Assembly (NCBI GenBank): GCA_002633025.1
Contig: NMRB01000370.1
Location: forward strand, 355,370 to 419,369
Reading direction: 5' to 3'
Length of the DNA: 64,000 bases
Source of the DNA: Notospermus geniculatus
Taxonomy: Eukaryota; Nemertea; Pilidiophora; Heteronemertea; Lineidae
This document shows positions 13,030 to 25,218 of this stretch, piece by piece. The translations under genes were made by a program, and so were the position numbers. A model generated the notes under the pieces. That model was not told the DNA's origin, made no database searches, and saw only the letters and a program-made list of their open reading frames with translations. Position 1 is the first letter of the stretch, and each line of letters begins with the position of its first letter.

Positions 13030-13105
13030 GGTGAATCGACCTAGAATTGAACCTGCAGCGGAAAGGTTGATGTTGTCCGACATCCTTGCCTCTGCGCCAA
13101 GAATA
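13030..13105 (-). mobile_element. tRNA-derived SINE head
   Basis: On the minus strand a good RNA polymerase III A box (TGGCGCAGAGG, complement of 13089-13099) is followed 34 bp later by a B box (GGTTCAATTC, complement of 13045-13054). The spacing and words fit a tRNA promoter, but the flanks do not pair as an acceptor stem, so I call it a SINE or tRNA relic. Confidence 0.6.
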
Positions 13106-15496
13106 AGCAAAAACAGGTGAGCTGGCTTATGATTTGGTGATCAGCACTACAACCTCTGTGTTTAAAGATTTATAAAGAATAGTCATACAGCTGATCTTGA
13201 AGTTCTATATCTCGTTTGCTGCAGTTAAATCCCAAGATAACTGAATCCCCTGATTCCAAGTGAACACTCGAATCGTATATCAAAGGCTAGGTGTATCAAT
13301 TCCAACAAAGGCTGTGTCCTTATTTCTTTCATCAGCTTTCTTTCAACCATACCATAACGGAATGTACAAACTGCACAGAAAATGAACCCTGTGTGTGAGA
13401 TAAAAGATTCAAGCACAAGTCAAGGTTTGAAATTCCCACTGGAGTCTGGATTAGAAAGCATTCACCCTTTCATGCTTGATCAGACAGTAATATTGTAAGC
13501 AACAAGAAACTGCTCATAGTTCGACCTCAGTAAGGTAAAAGATCCAAGTGCAATCAAGTCCCACTGAAATCTGGATGAGAAAGCATTTACCCCCTTCATG
13601 CTTAATTAGAAGGTAACCACCCGGCTCCAACCACATGCGAGTTGCCTAATTCGAAAACATGTTTCTTTCACAATTGATGAACCTTGGAATGCAGATTCCG
13701 AATGAGTTCCTGATGGAACAGGTGGCTCTGTGCTTAACCAGATTAACCTTCAAACTCATTACCATTGTAACCCATTCAAGGAACTTAAAAACGAGATTAT
13801 TTTAGGATTAGGCGTGTTTGACAGCCTGCTGAGGTTGGTTTTTCTGCTCAATGGATTCCCACTGGTTGCTAGACTTGCTTGTATTCCAAGACCCCCACAG
13901 TAGTGTTTCCACCAGAGGGTAAGGGTACTATGTTAGTATCCTCAAAGGAACAGAAAAGGGCCATTTTATGGGATTTTAGTGATTTTGAAGAAATTACATG
14001 TAGTACCCTCAAAAAATTTCTGGCAGAACCCCTGCTTCAAGGTACCGGTACTGATGAAAGCAACAAGACCAAACATCTTTCTGTTCTTGCCATCAACGAA
14101 AGCAGTGATATACTTTAAGTAACTCAATCTCTCTGATCATCTCAACAAGTTGCATCACGGTTTCTCTTGGGATACTGTTGCCGTTTGGAGGCCACTATGA
14201 GAATTTACTTGTTCTGCAATGGAAGTGGTACTTCCATGACATGAAATGGTGTTCAACAGAAATGTGAACCATTGATCAGATGACAGTTTGTGAACCTATT
14301 GAGGCTGCATTCACTATTGCATACCATGCAATGAGGTTTATTCATTGCCAACGCAGCAAATGGTATCCTATTCTCCATTGATGCAACTTTCACCAATGGA
14401 AATGTTCCAATGAAGGTTAAATGATAAACAATTTGTGAAGCCATGTATCGCAGGAAATGATCAAATTGACGCGAAAATAACGAAAGGGAAATGTAGCTAA
14501 CCTTCTCTTTGATGGTGTTATAGGGTTCGGAAGAACATAATTTTGGATGACAGCAGAAGAGCACGCAGTCTTGTGAACCAGCAATAGTGATGTGCAGTGA
14601 TAGTATCATAGTGTTGTTTCAATTGTCTGTCATTGTCTGTAGCAATTGACGAGTGGTGGTTTCCTAAAAAAACAATCAGCAAATCTCTACATATTTTCCC
14701 ATTTGCTGAACCTGGTGAATAATTTAGGACGAAACCTATTCTTGTGGAAACCGCGATGTTTGAGTCCATGCACGGACAGCTGGCACTGTGTGTTTTAGGG
14801 AGCATTGGTTATTTATAATGTCCTGCCTCATTGGTTACCATCTCCGCAAAATAGTGAAGCAACGAGGCAGAAAATGAGAAACTGAAACCTGCCGAGCAAT
14901 GAACGTCATGATGATGCGAAGTTTGGTGGTTGCGCATGGAGAAAGATGACAAATTAGTAATGGTTTTGTGTCAGACACTTGCAAATGTACGGTACCTCCC
15001 CACGCCCAAAAAACTGAACACACTTGGATGAATTTTTACTATGTTTTGAGGAAATTGACCTCGAGATAAGATGACACTGAGAATTTGAAGGCATTATTCC
15101 ATCCTTCCTTCCTTTTGGTATCGGATTGGTGGTCTTCAATCTTTGGAATGAACAAGTCCGCAGTCTTCGGAATGTACACACACCCTGACATGCCTGACAA
15201 ATACATGATGTTGAAGCTGGAATACACACAGATGTAATGATGTGGAAGCAATTTGGCCCTTTTGGCATTGGCTACAAAGCCCCAATCAAATTCTCCTCCC
15301 GGATGGGATGGCAATTCCAGGCAAGTATATTGTATCACCTCAGTAGCCTCTAGTCTGTCCCTGTGTAGTGCTAGCCTTGTAGCAACGGATTGATTTTACT
15401 TGGTAATAAATCATGAAGAATAGCTAATCAATGGGTAGGTTAATGAGAGATTCTTTGGGGAATTTATGTCAAGCAGTCGGCTGGTCAGACAACAAT
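13106..15496. other. Non-coding, nothing recognised
   Basis: Open frames up to 118 codons occur on the minus strand at 14253-14609 but without splice sites, domains or plausible composition. A short repeat near 13430-13470 and 13560-13600 (CCCACTGGAGTCTGGATTAGA versus CCCACTGAAATCTGGATGAG, then AAGCATT-ACCC) shows one diverged 120-bp tandem pair. Confidence 0.5.
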
Positions 15497-16020
15497 GGCT
15501 GGAAGTCTCAAGATCATAGTCCATTTGTCATTTGACTTCAGCTGAACTCTCAGTGGTCGTGGTGAAGGCTAGCTTCACTGAAAATCTCAAGATTGTTCCA
15601 TACTTGCCATTGACTTTAATAGCTACGGTCTTGGTGGAGACCAGCTACACTGAAAATCTCACAAGATTGTTCCACTTACCATTTGACGTCAACATGAAGC
15701 CTGGCTACAGTGAGAAGCTCAAGATCATTTTGGCTTGCCGTTTGACTTCACCTGGTAGAGCTACGGTCATGGTGAAGACCAACTCTCCCGACTGCATCTC
15801 AAGATTTCCACAAACTTGTTTGCCATTTGACTTCAACTGATAGAGCTACGGTCATGGTGAAGACAAGCTCGACTGACTGCATCTCAAGATCGTTCATACT
15901 TCAACTATAGAGCTACGGTCATGGTGAAGACTAGCTCGACTGACTGCATCTCAAGATTGTTCCACTTCCTGCTTGGCTTCAACTGATAGAGGTACGATCA
16001 TGGTGACGATGAGCTGCATC
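15497..16020. repeat. Degenerate tandem repeat, ~75-85-bp unit, about 7 units
   Basis: Each unit contains GAGCTACGGTCATGGTGAAG, a GACTGCATCTCAAGATTGTT-like stretch and a TTTGACTTCAACTGATA-like end. Units at 15760-15960 are best preserved, earlier ones more diverged and of unequal length. A 102-codon open frame across it is a by-product of the repeat. Confidence 0.88.
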
Positions 16021-17999
16021 TGAATGGAGCTGCAACTACAATACAGCGGATTGTTCTTAGTTGATGCAGATTTACATCTTTGCCTCCTGCCAAGATATGA
16101 ATACACACCTATTTGGCAGTACAAACACTTCCATCAAAACCTTCAAAAGTATTTGCACACAACTTCTAATATTTTAACAGCCTATACCCAAGTTTTCTTG
16201 TGTCAACACTTCAGGTCAGTAATGCAGTTGGATGAGGATGAGGAGATGACAAGTTTAGTTTACAGAGGACATGTAATATTGTGTGTCCTGCATAAAAAAG
16301 ATCCTATGATTGACAGTCTTGATAGTTCATTCTGAGTGGAAAAGGAAGAAGGAACATAATCTTTGTTGACCTCATCTGTACCTTCAGCATCTGACATTGA
16401 CTCAAAGAAGGAATTTGGCAAATCCTTTGGGGCATCGTGAGGTAATCAGTGAGGACTTGCTCCTTATATTCCTACAGAGTGAGTTGTAACATAGTGAGTG
16501 GGAGTAACTTGGGATATCTGGGGCCACGGAAGGCTCTGCCCATTTCTGTCTGTGAGTCCTCGAATTTCCCCAAGATAATCTTCCTAGATTTTGTTCTTCA
16601 CTGGTCCCTGCTCTAACATCATACTTGATGCCTTAACAAACAGGAACAAAATGCTGGGAAACACAATATATACAAAATCGATCTCTGCTGCCTCTCCTGT
16701 CACATCCAATGCAGAGATTTTGACAAGAGCACACGTCAACAGGACAAGGGGTGACAGATCCAGCTAATGACTTGCTGATCAAGCAGTCAGGGAGCTTCAC
16801 ATTCGACAATGAAGCTACTTTCCTTGATTCTTTTTTCTGTCCATGTCATGTCCATCTCTCAGCCCGACTGCTGATGTGAAGGCCTCCTCTATCAATGGTT
16901 GGTCGCATTTGGAGGTGGTTATCAAAAAGAAGGAAATGAAGCACTCATTAAACCTGCCCCAAATATGCATTGCAAATAAGGCAAGTGCACAATCCATGCA
17001 TCTATCAGGAGCATTTTTGATGCATGAAGCATTATTTATACATCATGAATGCATCAATCTTGCTCCGAATAAGTTGATTTAGGAACATGTTTGATGTATA
17101 TGCATCAAGTATAAGCTTGTGTCAGAAAATTAGTGAGAAGGAAGGCATGGTGATGGAAATTGCTGCTGGAAATGTTCAGAATTGACATGCGAATCCGTTG
17201 GTCCTGAATGTAACTCTGGCTCATCATCTTCAAAATAGATGTACACTGTCTATGTATATATGTTCCAACTCATAAGAATGATTGCGCATTGACAGTCTCC
17301 ACACACCTGTCAGACAATGCTGGTATCTCATCAATAATGAAGGTTGGAAGCCCAATGGTCCTCACACAAGCAGACATACAGAATTTCAAAGCCAGAATCA
17401 TAATGTTATATAGATTGCAGACAGTAAAGCTACATCGGTTTCCACTTGAAGGGACGTAGCAACAGTGCTTTAGCAAAAGGAACCTGTCAAGTATGGAGGG
17501 CTTGGCGCTTGATGGCTTTGTCCGTGACCTGACACAACTTTGTGTTCTGCAGAAAATCCTTCGTTCAAGAGTGGAAGTAAACAGTTAAGGGCAAGTTCGC
17601 TCTTAAATACTCTTCATTCCACCTGATGAAACGATTTACCTGTAAAAGCAGTAATCATTGGGTATGTTTATTGACGAGCGTTTATTTTCCATAAGGCACT
17701 GGGGCTTACCGTTGTAAACAGATTTAACTCTTTGCTTTCATTCCAGCATTCCACCTTTCAAAGCTGACAAAACATTTCCAATGTTTGTTCATGTTTCATG
17801 TGAAGGTTTTGCATGACATTTCCTGGTCTCTGCTTTCATCTTGTCTCTGCACCTTTGCTGCAGCATCTCTGTTGGATTCTGCAGTATTCACCTCACAAAT
17901 ACCTTTATGCTTGCTGCAAAACAGACTTCTTACACCGCCTCGGGACTAACGTAAAATGTAGGACCCATTTTGGTGGGTAGGACAAAAGAAAGGAACAAC
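16021..17999. other. Non-coding, nothing recognised
   Basis: AT-rich sequence with short open frames. Around 16985-17105 the word TGCATCAA/TGATGCAT recurs without a regular period. No exon was supported. Confidence 0.45.
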
Positions 18000-18445
18000 T
18001 CCAGTGTGCTGAAGCAGCTGTAACTTGACCTGGTTGGGTTTGGCAGCCAGACTGCTTTTTGCAGAGGACACGAAAAATGTATTCCAAGATCTCTTGCTTG
18101 TTGCAGCTGCAGACTTGGCCTGGTCAGGTGGGGCATCAGACTAGGTTTTAGGAACTGCTTTTGCAGGGCAGGAGAGCAACTGAAAATTGAGAGTTTGAGG
18201 AGCCCATGCTGGTTGCAGCTGCAGACTTGGCTTGGTGGGCATGTGGGATTTGGTTTTAGAAACTGCTTTTGCAGGGCATGACAGCAACTGCAACTTTAGA
18301 AATTGAGGAACTCTTGCTGCTGCTGCAGACTTGGCCTGTTGGGGTACCGGGTATATGGGTTGGATTAGGCGTGCTTTGGAAGGTCTGGCCAAGCAACTTG
18401 CAAATTTAGACACTGAGGAACTCTTGCTTCCTGCTGTAGCTTTGT
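18000..18445. repeat. Degenerate ~110-bp tandem repeat, about 4 units
   Basis: Units share GGAACTCTTGCTTG-like starts, GCAGCTGCAGACTTGGCCTG, and GGTTTTAGGAACTGCTTTTGCAGGGCA. Best copies start near 18090, 18208 and 18310. Open frames on both strands across it repeat the same peptide (LLSCPAKAV on the minus strand). The absence of splice sites and the unit divergence argue for a minisatellite, not a gene. Confidence 0.85.
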
Positions 18446-19404
18446 ATTTGCTCGTGTTTGGCCTCTCCACATCTCTATGGCAAAATCAAAAGTACACATC
18501 GGCAAGCATTCTGTGTGTGGAAGCTGCATAATAGTTAACAATGCTTTGTTAGTTCATCTCAATCTCTTGAATCTAATCAAACAAACCTGAACTCATGGGA
18601 AATGGCTTATCAATAAGTGAAGCTAATGCTGAGTAGGCCGTATTGATAATACATTAAAATTCATTCTGTTCTTTAAATTTCTTTTGAAATGGTTCTTTCG
18701 AAAGAAGACTGGCCCGTCCCTTCGTCATTGTCAGCAAGTCTCTTTCAAGAATGAGTCATGAGTCAACACGGCACATCTGGGCGTAAAATACAAGATAAAA
18801 CCATTGAACTGTCGGAAATTTAACCGTTGAAAATCCTTGAAAATATACTCAAGAGGTGACGTGAGAATAGCTCTGGTGATTTTTATGACAGGAGGTGATG
18901 TCTACATTAACACAAGTGAGATTACCTGTCAGGGCGTTTCCTATTCGAGATTTTCTAATTCTGCGGACGTTATCAGTGTGTGGCAGGCAAGATTGGGAGG
19001 GGGATTTCAGTTCGGATCAGCAGATAGTCGGTATCTATCAGATCGGACAAAACCCCGTCCATCAATGTTCCAACATGATCGAATTGTCACAGGATTGTCA
19101 TTTTGCATCAGTTCTGTAATATTCTATCGATTGAAGATTAACAATAAGCCGCTTCTTTGAGTATCAGTCACAGCACTCATAACATCCCTGCAAAATCAGA
19201 TATTGTGCTTAAAAGACGATTTTGCGATAATTCTCATTCAATTGCATTTTGTACTTTGTGTTGATTTTGTGGCATTTTACTTGGCGTTGCATTTTGACTA
19301 GTGCTGCCACCTACCCTTCAAATGATGCACTATAGTGGTTTCAATGAAGGATGTCTTGCTGTGGCCTGCCTTCCTCAGACAAAATGTATGGGAAGACTAT
19401 AATT

Positions 19405-19530
19405 TCACGCAGGAGGAAACCAGACGAGCCAGAGAAAACCCACATTGTCAAAAAGGGGCTTTCCATCACATAAGGGGCGGCAGTCTGATAAAATCCACAG
19501 ATTTTGTGGGATGGCTCTGATGTTCCAAAC
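19405..19530 (-). mobile_element. Decayed SINE, shared core
   Basis: The minus strand shows CAGACTGCCGCCCCTTATGTGA, then GGGTTTTCTCTGGCTCGTCTGG and TTTCCTCCTGCG. The same order (CAGACCACCTCTTCATGTGA, GGGTTTTTTCTGGGTACTCCAG, TTTCCTTCTGC) is found in the SINE at 55610-55735. The B box has decayed. Confidence 0.55.
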
Positions 19531-20646
19531 GTGCAACCTGACAGGCCCTTTCATTTGGTCCAACATTTTTGGAGAGAAAGTTAAGAAACCTCCTTGTTGA
19601 TAACGCAGGTCCATGCATAGGGTAGAAGACCACTGAGATTGGATACTTCTAGGTTTTCTTCCCTTTGTTGAAAAGGGAGCAATAGGTCCAGGCAGGAGGA
19701 ATTAGGAATCAGTCAGTGAGTCTGACCCCTGACACCAGAATGAATTATCAATGTCCTTAGTTAACAGCACATGAAGGAGGCAATCAGCAGGTGCCAAGGG
19801 CCTAAAGGACAATTGTCAGCTCAGAAAATAAATTAGGGTCCTACGCATTTACTGTTATCAATATTGGATTTAAAATTTGTATCAATTGTTGGAGGTTAAT
19901 CGAGTAAGGTTTTCAGTAGGCCATAAGGCACTGAGGATTATAAGGAGAGGATTCACCTGCTGTTATATTCTCCATTACAAATAAAGGCCTCCCGAATCCT
20001 ACACAACAATTGTGAATAATTTATTTCCAGTTCTGATGTTGCTCTCTCCTATCATTGAGAAAATGTGATGGAGCGCACAGACACCTGAGAATAAGTGTCA
20101 AAGCTTAAACTTACCGTTATTGCCAACTCATGCAAATTAATGTTCAGGTAAATTGAGGCATTTAAGTTGGAATAAAGAGATTTCCTTGGAAATCTTTTCT
20201 ACTGTTATCAAATTGTATCCAGGGGCTGCTCTTTTGTTTGTTTTGTTAGTTGACAATCCTGTTGGACAATGATACCCTGTGCCTCCTTGTCCCTTATCCT
20301 TCAAGAATGATATCCTTTTGATCCTCGGCTCTTTGGGGGTGTCTAACTAAAGAAAGGGTTTATTACTGAGCACAACCTCAAAAATGTGCTGTGTAGCTGT
20401 CCTGTTGCCAGGTGGGCTTCAGCAGGATTATAATGTTGTAAGCAAGAAGGTAAATTTGGCTTACTCTATTTGATTGTCATTCCCACTGGCAATTTCTGAT
20501 GTATTTTTGCATTTTCTGGCTTAAGATATTTGTCCAAGCAAATAGAAGCATTCCTCAAGACCAGAGGTAAAATCAGTGGCAATGAAGAGAGTTTTCATAG
20601 GCCTTTTTCGTTTATTTGTGTTTTTAAAGATCAACAGCCGATCACT
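19531..20646. other. Non-coding, nothing recognised
   Basis: No gene or repeat recognised. Confidence 0.45.
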
Positions 20647-20880
20647 GTCAGACCACTGGCATCATCTGACCACTTACCACTGACATTATTTGACCACTGG
20701 CATATCTGACCAATGGCAGACCACTGACATTATGTGACCACTGTCAGACCACTGTCATATCTGACCACTGGCAGACCACTGCTGATACCTGACCACTTTA
20801 CTTGCACACCACTGGCATATCCGACACGGTCCAACCGCTGGCATCATCTGACCACTGGCATTACCTACCACTGGATCCAG
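20647..20880. repeat. Minisatellite of GACCACTGGCATATCT-like units
   Basis: GACCACTG or TGACCACT recurs roughly every 15-25 bp, with GGCAT(C)ATCT between. Twelve or more irregular units. The unit length varies, so slippage is likely. Confidence 0.9.
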
Positions 20881-21448
20881 AGCCTTCTCCAAAGGCTTCC
20901 GCTCCTCAGGCCTGTCAGATTCTAGTAGTAGGCCTATTCATTGATGGATGATATCATAAGTCAACACCATATCATTTCAAACTAAAGAAATGCAAACTTG
21001 TTGACAGAGATGGAGACATATGCCAACAACCTGAGATTTCTTCATCAGTCGTGTGTGCAATCAGTAATAAAAAACAGTCAATTAGAGAATGTTTCTGACT
21101 TCCATAGCCTACCACTTTACTATACAATCTGCACAGAATCCACATCATTTACATTCATACATCCACTGTTTACTGAAGATATTACTTGCTAAACAAACAG
21201 AGAGAAATTCTGCTGTTTTTTGCCTGCACTCACTACACAGACAAACTGTTTGACCTCGAAAGATAATATTCTAGTGTAAAATGAAGAGCGTATCAGTTCA
21301 TTAGCTGAAGAGCAAAAACCAGCCACATACACAATTTATTGTTTATGCGCTATCAAATATCAACATGTTTGCTAATCAAGGATTTTGCCAGAGAATCCGT
21401 GATCCATATCCGTGGTTGCTAATGGCGGATTGAGAATATCGAGATACC

Positions 21449-22372
21449 AGACGGCGAGTTCTCATAGCGTCCCGATTTTCAATATTCGTATGAGATCAGG
21501 TCGTAACCTTTAACATGGCTCGGTGCCGCCGATGTCTAGTTGAGTGCGATGTGTTTTGATTGGCGATATTTGCAGAAATAAAGTGGAGTCCGTTTTAGAG
21601 AGGTGTCTGCCTGGCAGAGGTGTCCCGATTGGAGACTGAACTTTGGTGTCCTATAGGGAGGTGTCCTCCTGGTAGAGGTGTCTGCATTGGGAATTGAACA
21701 TAGGTGTCCATGATAGAGAGGTGTTCGCTTGGGAGAGGTGTCTGGATGGGAGAGGTTTACGCAAAGGGAGATTCTGCTATGTATCAGTACATAAGGTGTA
21801 CATGTACATGTATTTCTATCACAGCATCCCCAACATCGACGAGCGTATCCCCCAGGTAATTGGTTCGAATCAAATTGCAATTGGATTGAAATCAACATGG
21901 ATTGTGATCAATTATTCACATCATCTGATTATAACGCTTGCATTATTGATATGAAAGATAAGGTTTTGTTAATTTCTTTTCATGTTTCTTATTCAAAATG
22001 AAAATGTTTCTTATTCAAGATGAGAATTCTGTGGGGAAGGATTTCTAAGCGGTGCTGAACTGTTGATTTCAACAAAGACAATGATTTTGACTATTCCTAT
22101 GGGAAATTACCTTTCCTTCACTTCATTCACTTTTTTTATTTCACTTATTTGCATTTGAAGAAGAATGATTTGAATGAGATAAAAGGTCAATCTCGTGAAA
22201 AATTCTTCCATCTGCTCTGAATACTTATGTAATTGAAAACTTTTATGTTACATGTTTTTTTTCTTCAGTTTTCCCATTTCATTACAAATCGTAATCTTAT
22301 TTAGGCCAAAAAATATGCATTAAATACCCATTGCACCAAGAGATAATGAAGTGATCTTAATTGCATCGCGGA
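21449..22372. repeat. 925-bp tandem duplication, copy 1
   Basis: Begins AGACGGCGAGTTCTCATAGC and ends ATTGCATCGCG. It recurs at 22374 at an offset of 925, almost identical, with a few substitutions (for example GTGTCTGGATGG versus GTGTCCGGTTGG) and 1-2-base indels. One N (22373) sits exactly between the copies. Probably two alleles of one locus laid end to end. Confidence 0.97.
21585..21765. mobile_element. GAGGTGTCC-family repeat (repeated at 22510-22690)
   Basis: GAGGTGTCT/C occurs about seven times here at intervals of 20-50 bp, along with CTGAACTTTGGTGTCCTATA. These words are shared with 7295-7455 and, inverted, 53280-53456. It looks like an internally expanded copy of a short DNA element. 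The second instance at 22510-22690 is part of the 925-bp duplication. Confidence 0.65.
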
Positions 22373-22373
22373 N

Positions 22374-23293
22374 AGACGGCGAGTTCTCATAGCGTCCCGA
22401 TTTTCAATATTCGTATGAGATCAGGTCGTAACCTTTAACATGGCTCGGTGCCGCCGATGTCTAGTTGAGTGCGATGTGTTTTGATTGGCGATATTTGCAG
22501 AAATAAAGTGGAGTCCGTTTTAGAGAGGTGTCTGCCTGGCAGAGGTGTCCCGATTGGAGACTGAACTTTGGTGTCCTATAGGGAGGTGTCCTCCTGGTAG
22601 AGGTGTCTGCATTGGGAATTGAACATAGGTGTCCATGATAGAGAGGTGTTCGCTTGGGAGAGGTGTCCGGTTGGGAGAGGTTTACGCAAAGGGAGATTCT
22701 GCTATGTATCAGTACATAAGGTGTACATGTACATGTATTTCTATCACAGCATCCCCAACATCGACGAGCGTATCCCCCAGGTAATTGGTTCGAATCAAAT
22801 TGCAATTGGATTGAAATCAACATGGATTGTGATCAATTATTCACATCATCTGATTATAACGCTTGCATTATTGATATGAAAGATAAGGTTTTGTTAATTT
22901 CTTTTCATGTTTCTTATTCAAAATGAAAATTTTTCTTATTCAAGATGAGAATTCTGTGGGGAAGGATTTCTAAGTGGTGCTGAACTGTCGATTTCAACAA
23001 AGACAATGATTTTGACTATTCCTATGGGAAATTACCTTTCCTTTACTTCATTCACTTTTTTTATTTCACTTATTTGCATTTGAAGAAGAATGATTTGAAT
23101 GAGGTAAAAGGTTAATCTCATGAAAAATTCTTCCATCTGCTCTGAATACTTAGTAATTGAAAACTTTTATGTTACATGTTTTTTTCTTCAGTTTTCCCAT
23201 TTCATTACAAATCGCAATCTTATTTAGGCCCCAAAATATGCATTAAATACCCATTGCACCAAGAGATAATGAAGTGATCTTAATTGCATCGCG
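22374..23293. repeat. 925-bp tandem duplication, copy 2
   Basis: Second copy of 21449-22372. It ends at ATTGCATCGCG (23293), after which unique sequence (AAGTTCAGGG) resumes. Differences from copy 1 are scattered single bases, the pattern of heterozygosity. Confidence 0.97.
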
Positions 23294-24044
23294 AAGTTCA
23301 GGGCGGAGTCGTGACTATGCAAGAGACATGGCACAGTTCTGTCTAATCATCTTGAACCCTCCCCTGTAATCTGAAATTTTCAATAAAATAGCCCAAATCT
23401 TATCAAAATATCAAGGAAATGCCAAAGACAATACATGTTCCTATTCCTTCTGTCTGGCAATCAAAAGTTTGATTACGCTCGACCGGTCAGATTCGCTTGA
23501 TTAGTTCGTGCCAGGCAATATATTTCTTCTCCTCCAATTATGAAGAGTGTCGGAGCCTAAGCATGTTTTCCGCTGCGATATTATGGGTAGAATTGAATGG
23601 TCTACATGCCACCAATAAGAGTATCCGTCTACGAGACGTGTGGTGCATGCACCAACACGGACTAATCAACTTTGGCGACAATTTCGATAAATTTTCATCT
23701 TGTCGATGTCGAGGTACAGTCAGTCAATTAACTTTTCACGAAATCAGTTTTCCGTTGACGACTGAGTCAACATGTATAGGATACTAGTCGTACTAACTAG
23801 TTCTGGTTCTCATGCTACAAACATGGAGCTCAGCTGGGAATAAAGGAGCTTCAATAATAGATGAACAGCAGTTTATTTAGGCCGACATCAATTTCCATTT
23901 TATATTGAATATCAAAGATCGTGGCGATTGCTCTGGCAACACCATGTTTTGTACATAGAAAACCATGAAATATTCAGGAATTATGTCTTGAGAGAGCCTA
24001 TTTAGAACAAATTTTGATTAGGCGACAAGTTGTGTTCGACGGGT
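23294..24044. other. Non-coding, nothing recognised
   Basis: A 96-codon open frame at 23497-23787 has no start context, domain or splice signals. No repeat was seen. Confidence 0.45.
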
Positions 24045-24270
24045 ATGAAATGGCGGGTTGTTGAAGTGCCGATGTGCAAACATGCATACCTGCCACCAAA
24101 GAGGTCGCAGGGTCAATTCCCAGGCAGGCCAGTGATTCCATGTGAGAGGGAGAGTGATCTCTCTTGATCCTTGATATTGTAGATTTTCTGCCGGGACTCC
24201 AGTTTCCTCCTGCTTGACATAAGTGTCCTTCAACTGTTTGATGAGTTGCTGAGTTGGCGATGGCACCCGG
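24045..24270 (+). mobile_element. tRNA-derived SINE with conserved core
   Basis: An A-box-like segment near 24066 (GTGCCGATGTGCAAACATGC) and a B box at 24110-24124 (GGGTCAATTCCCAGG) form a tRNA-like head. About 75 bp later comes the core word ACTCCAGTTTCCTCCTGC (24196-24213). The same head-core order occurs at 60085-60235 (+) and on the minus strand at 27615-27731 and 55610-55735. Confidence 0.75.
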
Positions 24271-24782
24271 TTGATAACATTTTATTCAATTGTGGAAACT
24301 AACCTGTTGCGAGAATCAACCCATGTAGCCATCATCGCCAGCTGCAGAAATCAGGGCGTGGTGGAGATGAATTCCTGATATGAATAATTCAGGTCAGTCG
24401 ATCAACTGATCTCTAATGTTTTTCTATCAAATGCACACTGAAACATCTGTAACGCATTGAGTTTTCCTTTGAATATCATACCTGTCATGTGGTGCATCTT
24501 TTGTCAGTGCGGACTGTGTTGTATTCAAATGGAACAGCTTGAAATTATAAATGTACACAATGAATAACTATTCGCAACAAATGCCTGTTGGATGGTGTGA
24601 ATGGCCTGCTGAGCAGCAACAACTTTTGATCATGTCATGATCCCCATAGAAGTCGATTGTGAGGGCGTGGCCATTTATGATAAATTTCTACTTCAGGCGT
24701 GGTGTCTTTTGTAAAAAATATACTGATATCTTTGGTTAAATATCCAATTCTTCATGTTTTTCTCCCTGTTTTCTCATTGTAG

Positions 24783-24920
24783 GATGGCTCGAGGGGTGAC
24801 ATGGAAATCCTGGCCCACAGATATGCTGACGATTTCAAAACCCACTTCCATGATGTGCTTGAACGGTTGGAGGATCTGCGCAGAAAGAAACTTGGTCTGG
24901 AACCTGAGGATACCTATAGT
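24783..24920 (+). CDS. SASH1: SASH1-like exon (first seen in window): N-terminal conserved block
   Basis: 138 nt, 46 codons, phase 0 at both ends, bounded by a pyrimidine-rich tract ending in TAG and by the donor GTAAGTG. The peptide starts DGSRGDMEILAHRYADDF and continues with a helical ERLEDLRRKK-type segment. From my knowledge of the family it lines up without gaps with the human SASH1 N-terminus (DGS-G----LA--YAD----T-F-DV-ER-E-LR), roughly half of 36 residues being identical. SASH1 is a cytoplasmic scaffold adaptor in TLR4/NF-kB and adhesion signalling. This block precedes the SLY, SH3 and SAM domains. The initiator exon must be further 5' and was not found. I scanned the upstream sequence for a coding end resembling the vertebrate first exon and saw none. 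SASH1 versus a SASH/SLY paralogue is decided by this block, which SASH3 and SAMSN1 lack as far as I recall. Confidence 0.88.
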
Positions 24921-25149
24921 GTAAGTGGGCCTACCTGACCTCATCACTAGAGAAAGTCGGGTATATCCTTGCTTTGATAGTAGGGTATTGCGACCTACCA
25001 GTGGTAGCTGGTGGTAGGATATCGCCACCTACCAGTGGTAGCTGGTGGTAGGATATCACCACCTACCACTGGTTGCCTGCTCCTTATAACCAGAACCTGT
25101 GCCGTTTACCTAAATGTTGTTCATATATCCTGTTTTCTCATATCTGCAG
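24921..25149. repeat. Short intron containing a 34-bp palindromic tandem repeat
   Basis: At 24985-25073 the unit CCTACCAGTGGTAGCTGGTG plus GTAGGATATCGCCA repeats about 2.5 times, period 34. It contains the palindromes CTACCAGTGGTAG and CCACCTACCAGTGG. It lies 65 bp from the exon donor and is transcribed within the intron. Confidence 0.88.
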
Positions 25150-25218
25150 AATGGTCGCTACTCCAATGACTATGCCAACAGCTGCGGTGAACCCCCACCC
25201 CTACCGAAGTCCCACCCA
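25150..25218 (+). CDS. SASH1: SASH1-like exon 2 in window
   Basis: 69 nt, 23 codons, phase 0 to 0, with acceptor TCTGCAG and donor GTAAGTT. It encodes a polar, proline-rich linker (NGRYSNDYANS then GEPPPLPKSHP) and contains a PPPLPK stretch that could serve as an SH3 ligand. I recognise no conserved family sequence here. Support comes from consensus splice sites, an uninterrupted frame and the position 229 bp after the conserved block. In vertebrate SASH1 this region is also a poorly conserved linker. Because both ends are phase 0 it could be skipped without a frameshift only if the following exon were kept. Confidence 0.72.

Larger units (their letters stand above)
1..24782 (+). other. Upstream region or first intron of the SASH1-like gene; no supported coding gene
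   Basis: No exon with both splice signals and recognisable homology was found on either strand. Open frames here are at most about 140 codons, lack compositional or domain support, and often lie in repeats. Vertebrate SASH1 has a very large first intron, so this may be intron 1, with the initiator exon in or left of the window. Repeats listed separately account for part of it. The rest is AT-rich sequence. Confidence 0.6.

Noticed and set aside
21536-22823. Two identical 120-codon minus-strand frames
   Set aside because: Identity comes from the 925-bp assembly-type duplication, and the frame lies on GAGGTGTCC repeats.
1-24782. Missing first coding exon of the SASH1-like gene
   Set aside because: I looked for an ATG-led segment ending in phase 0 at a GT donor with SASH1-like residues and found no convincing candidate.
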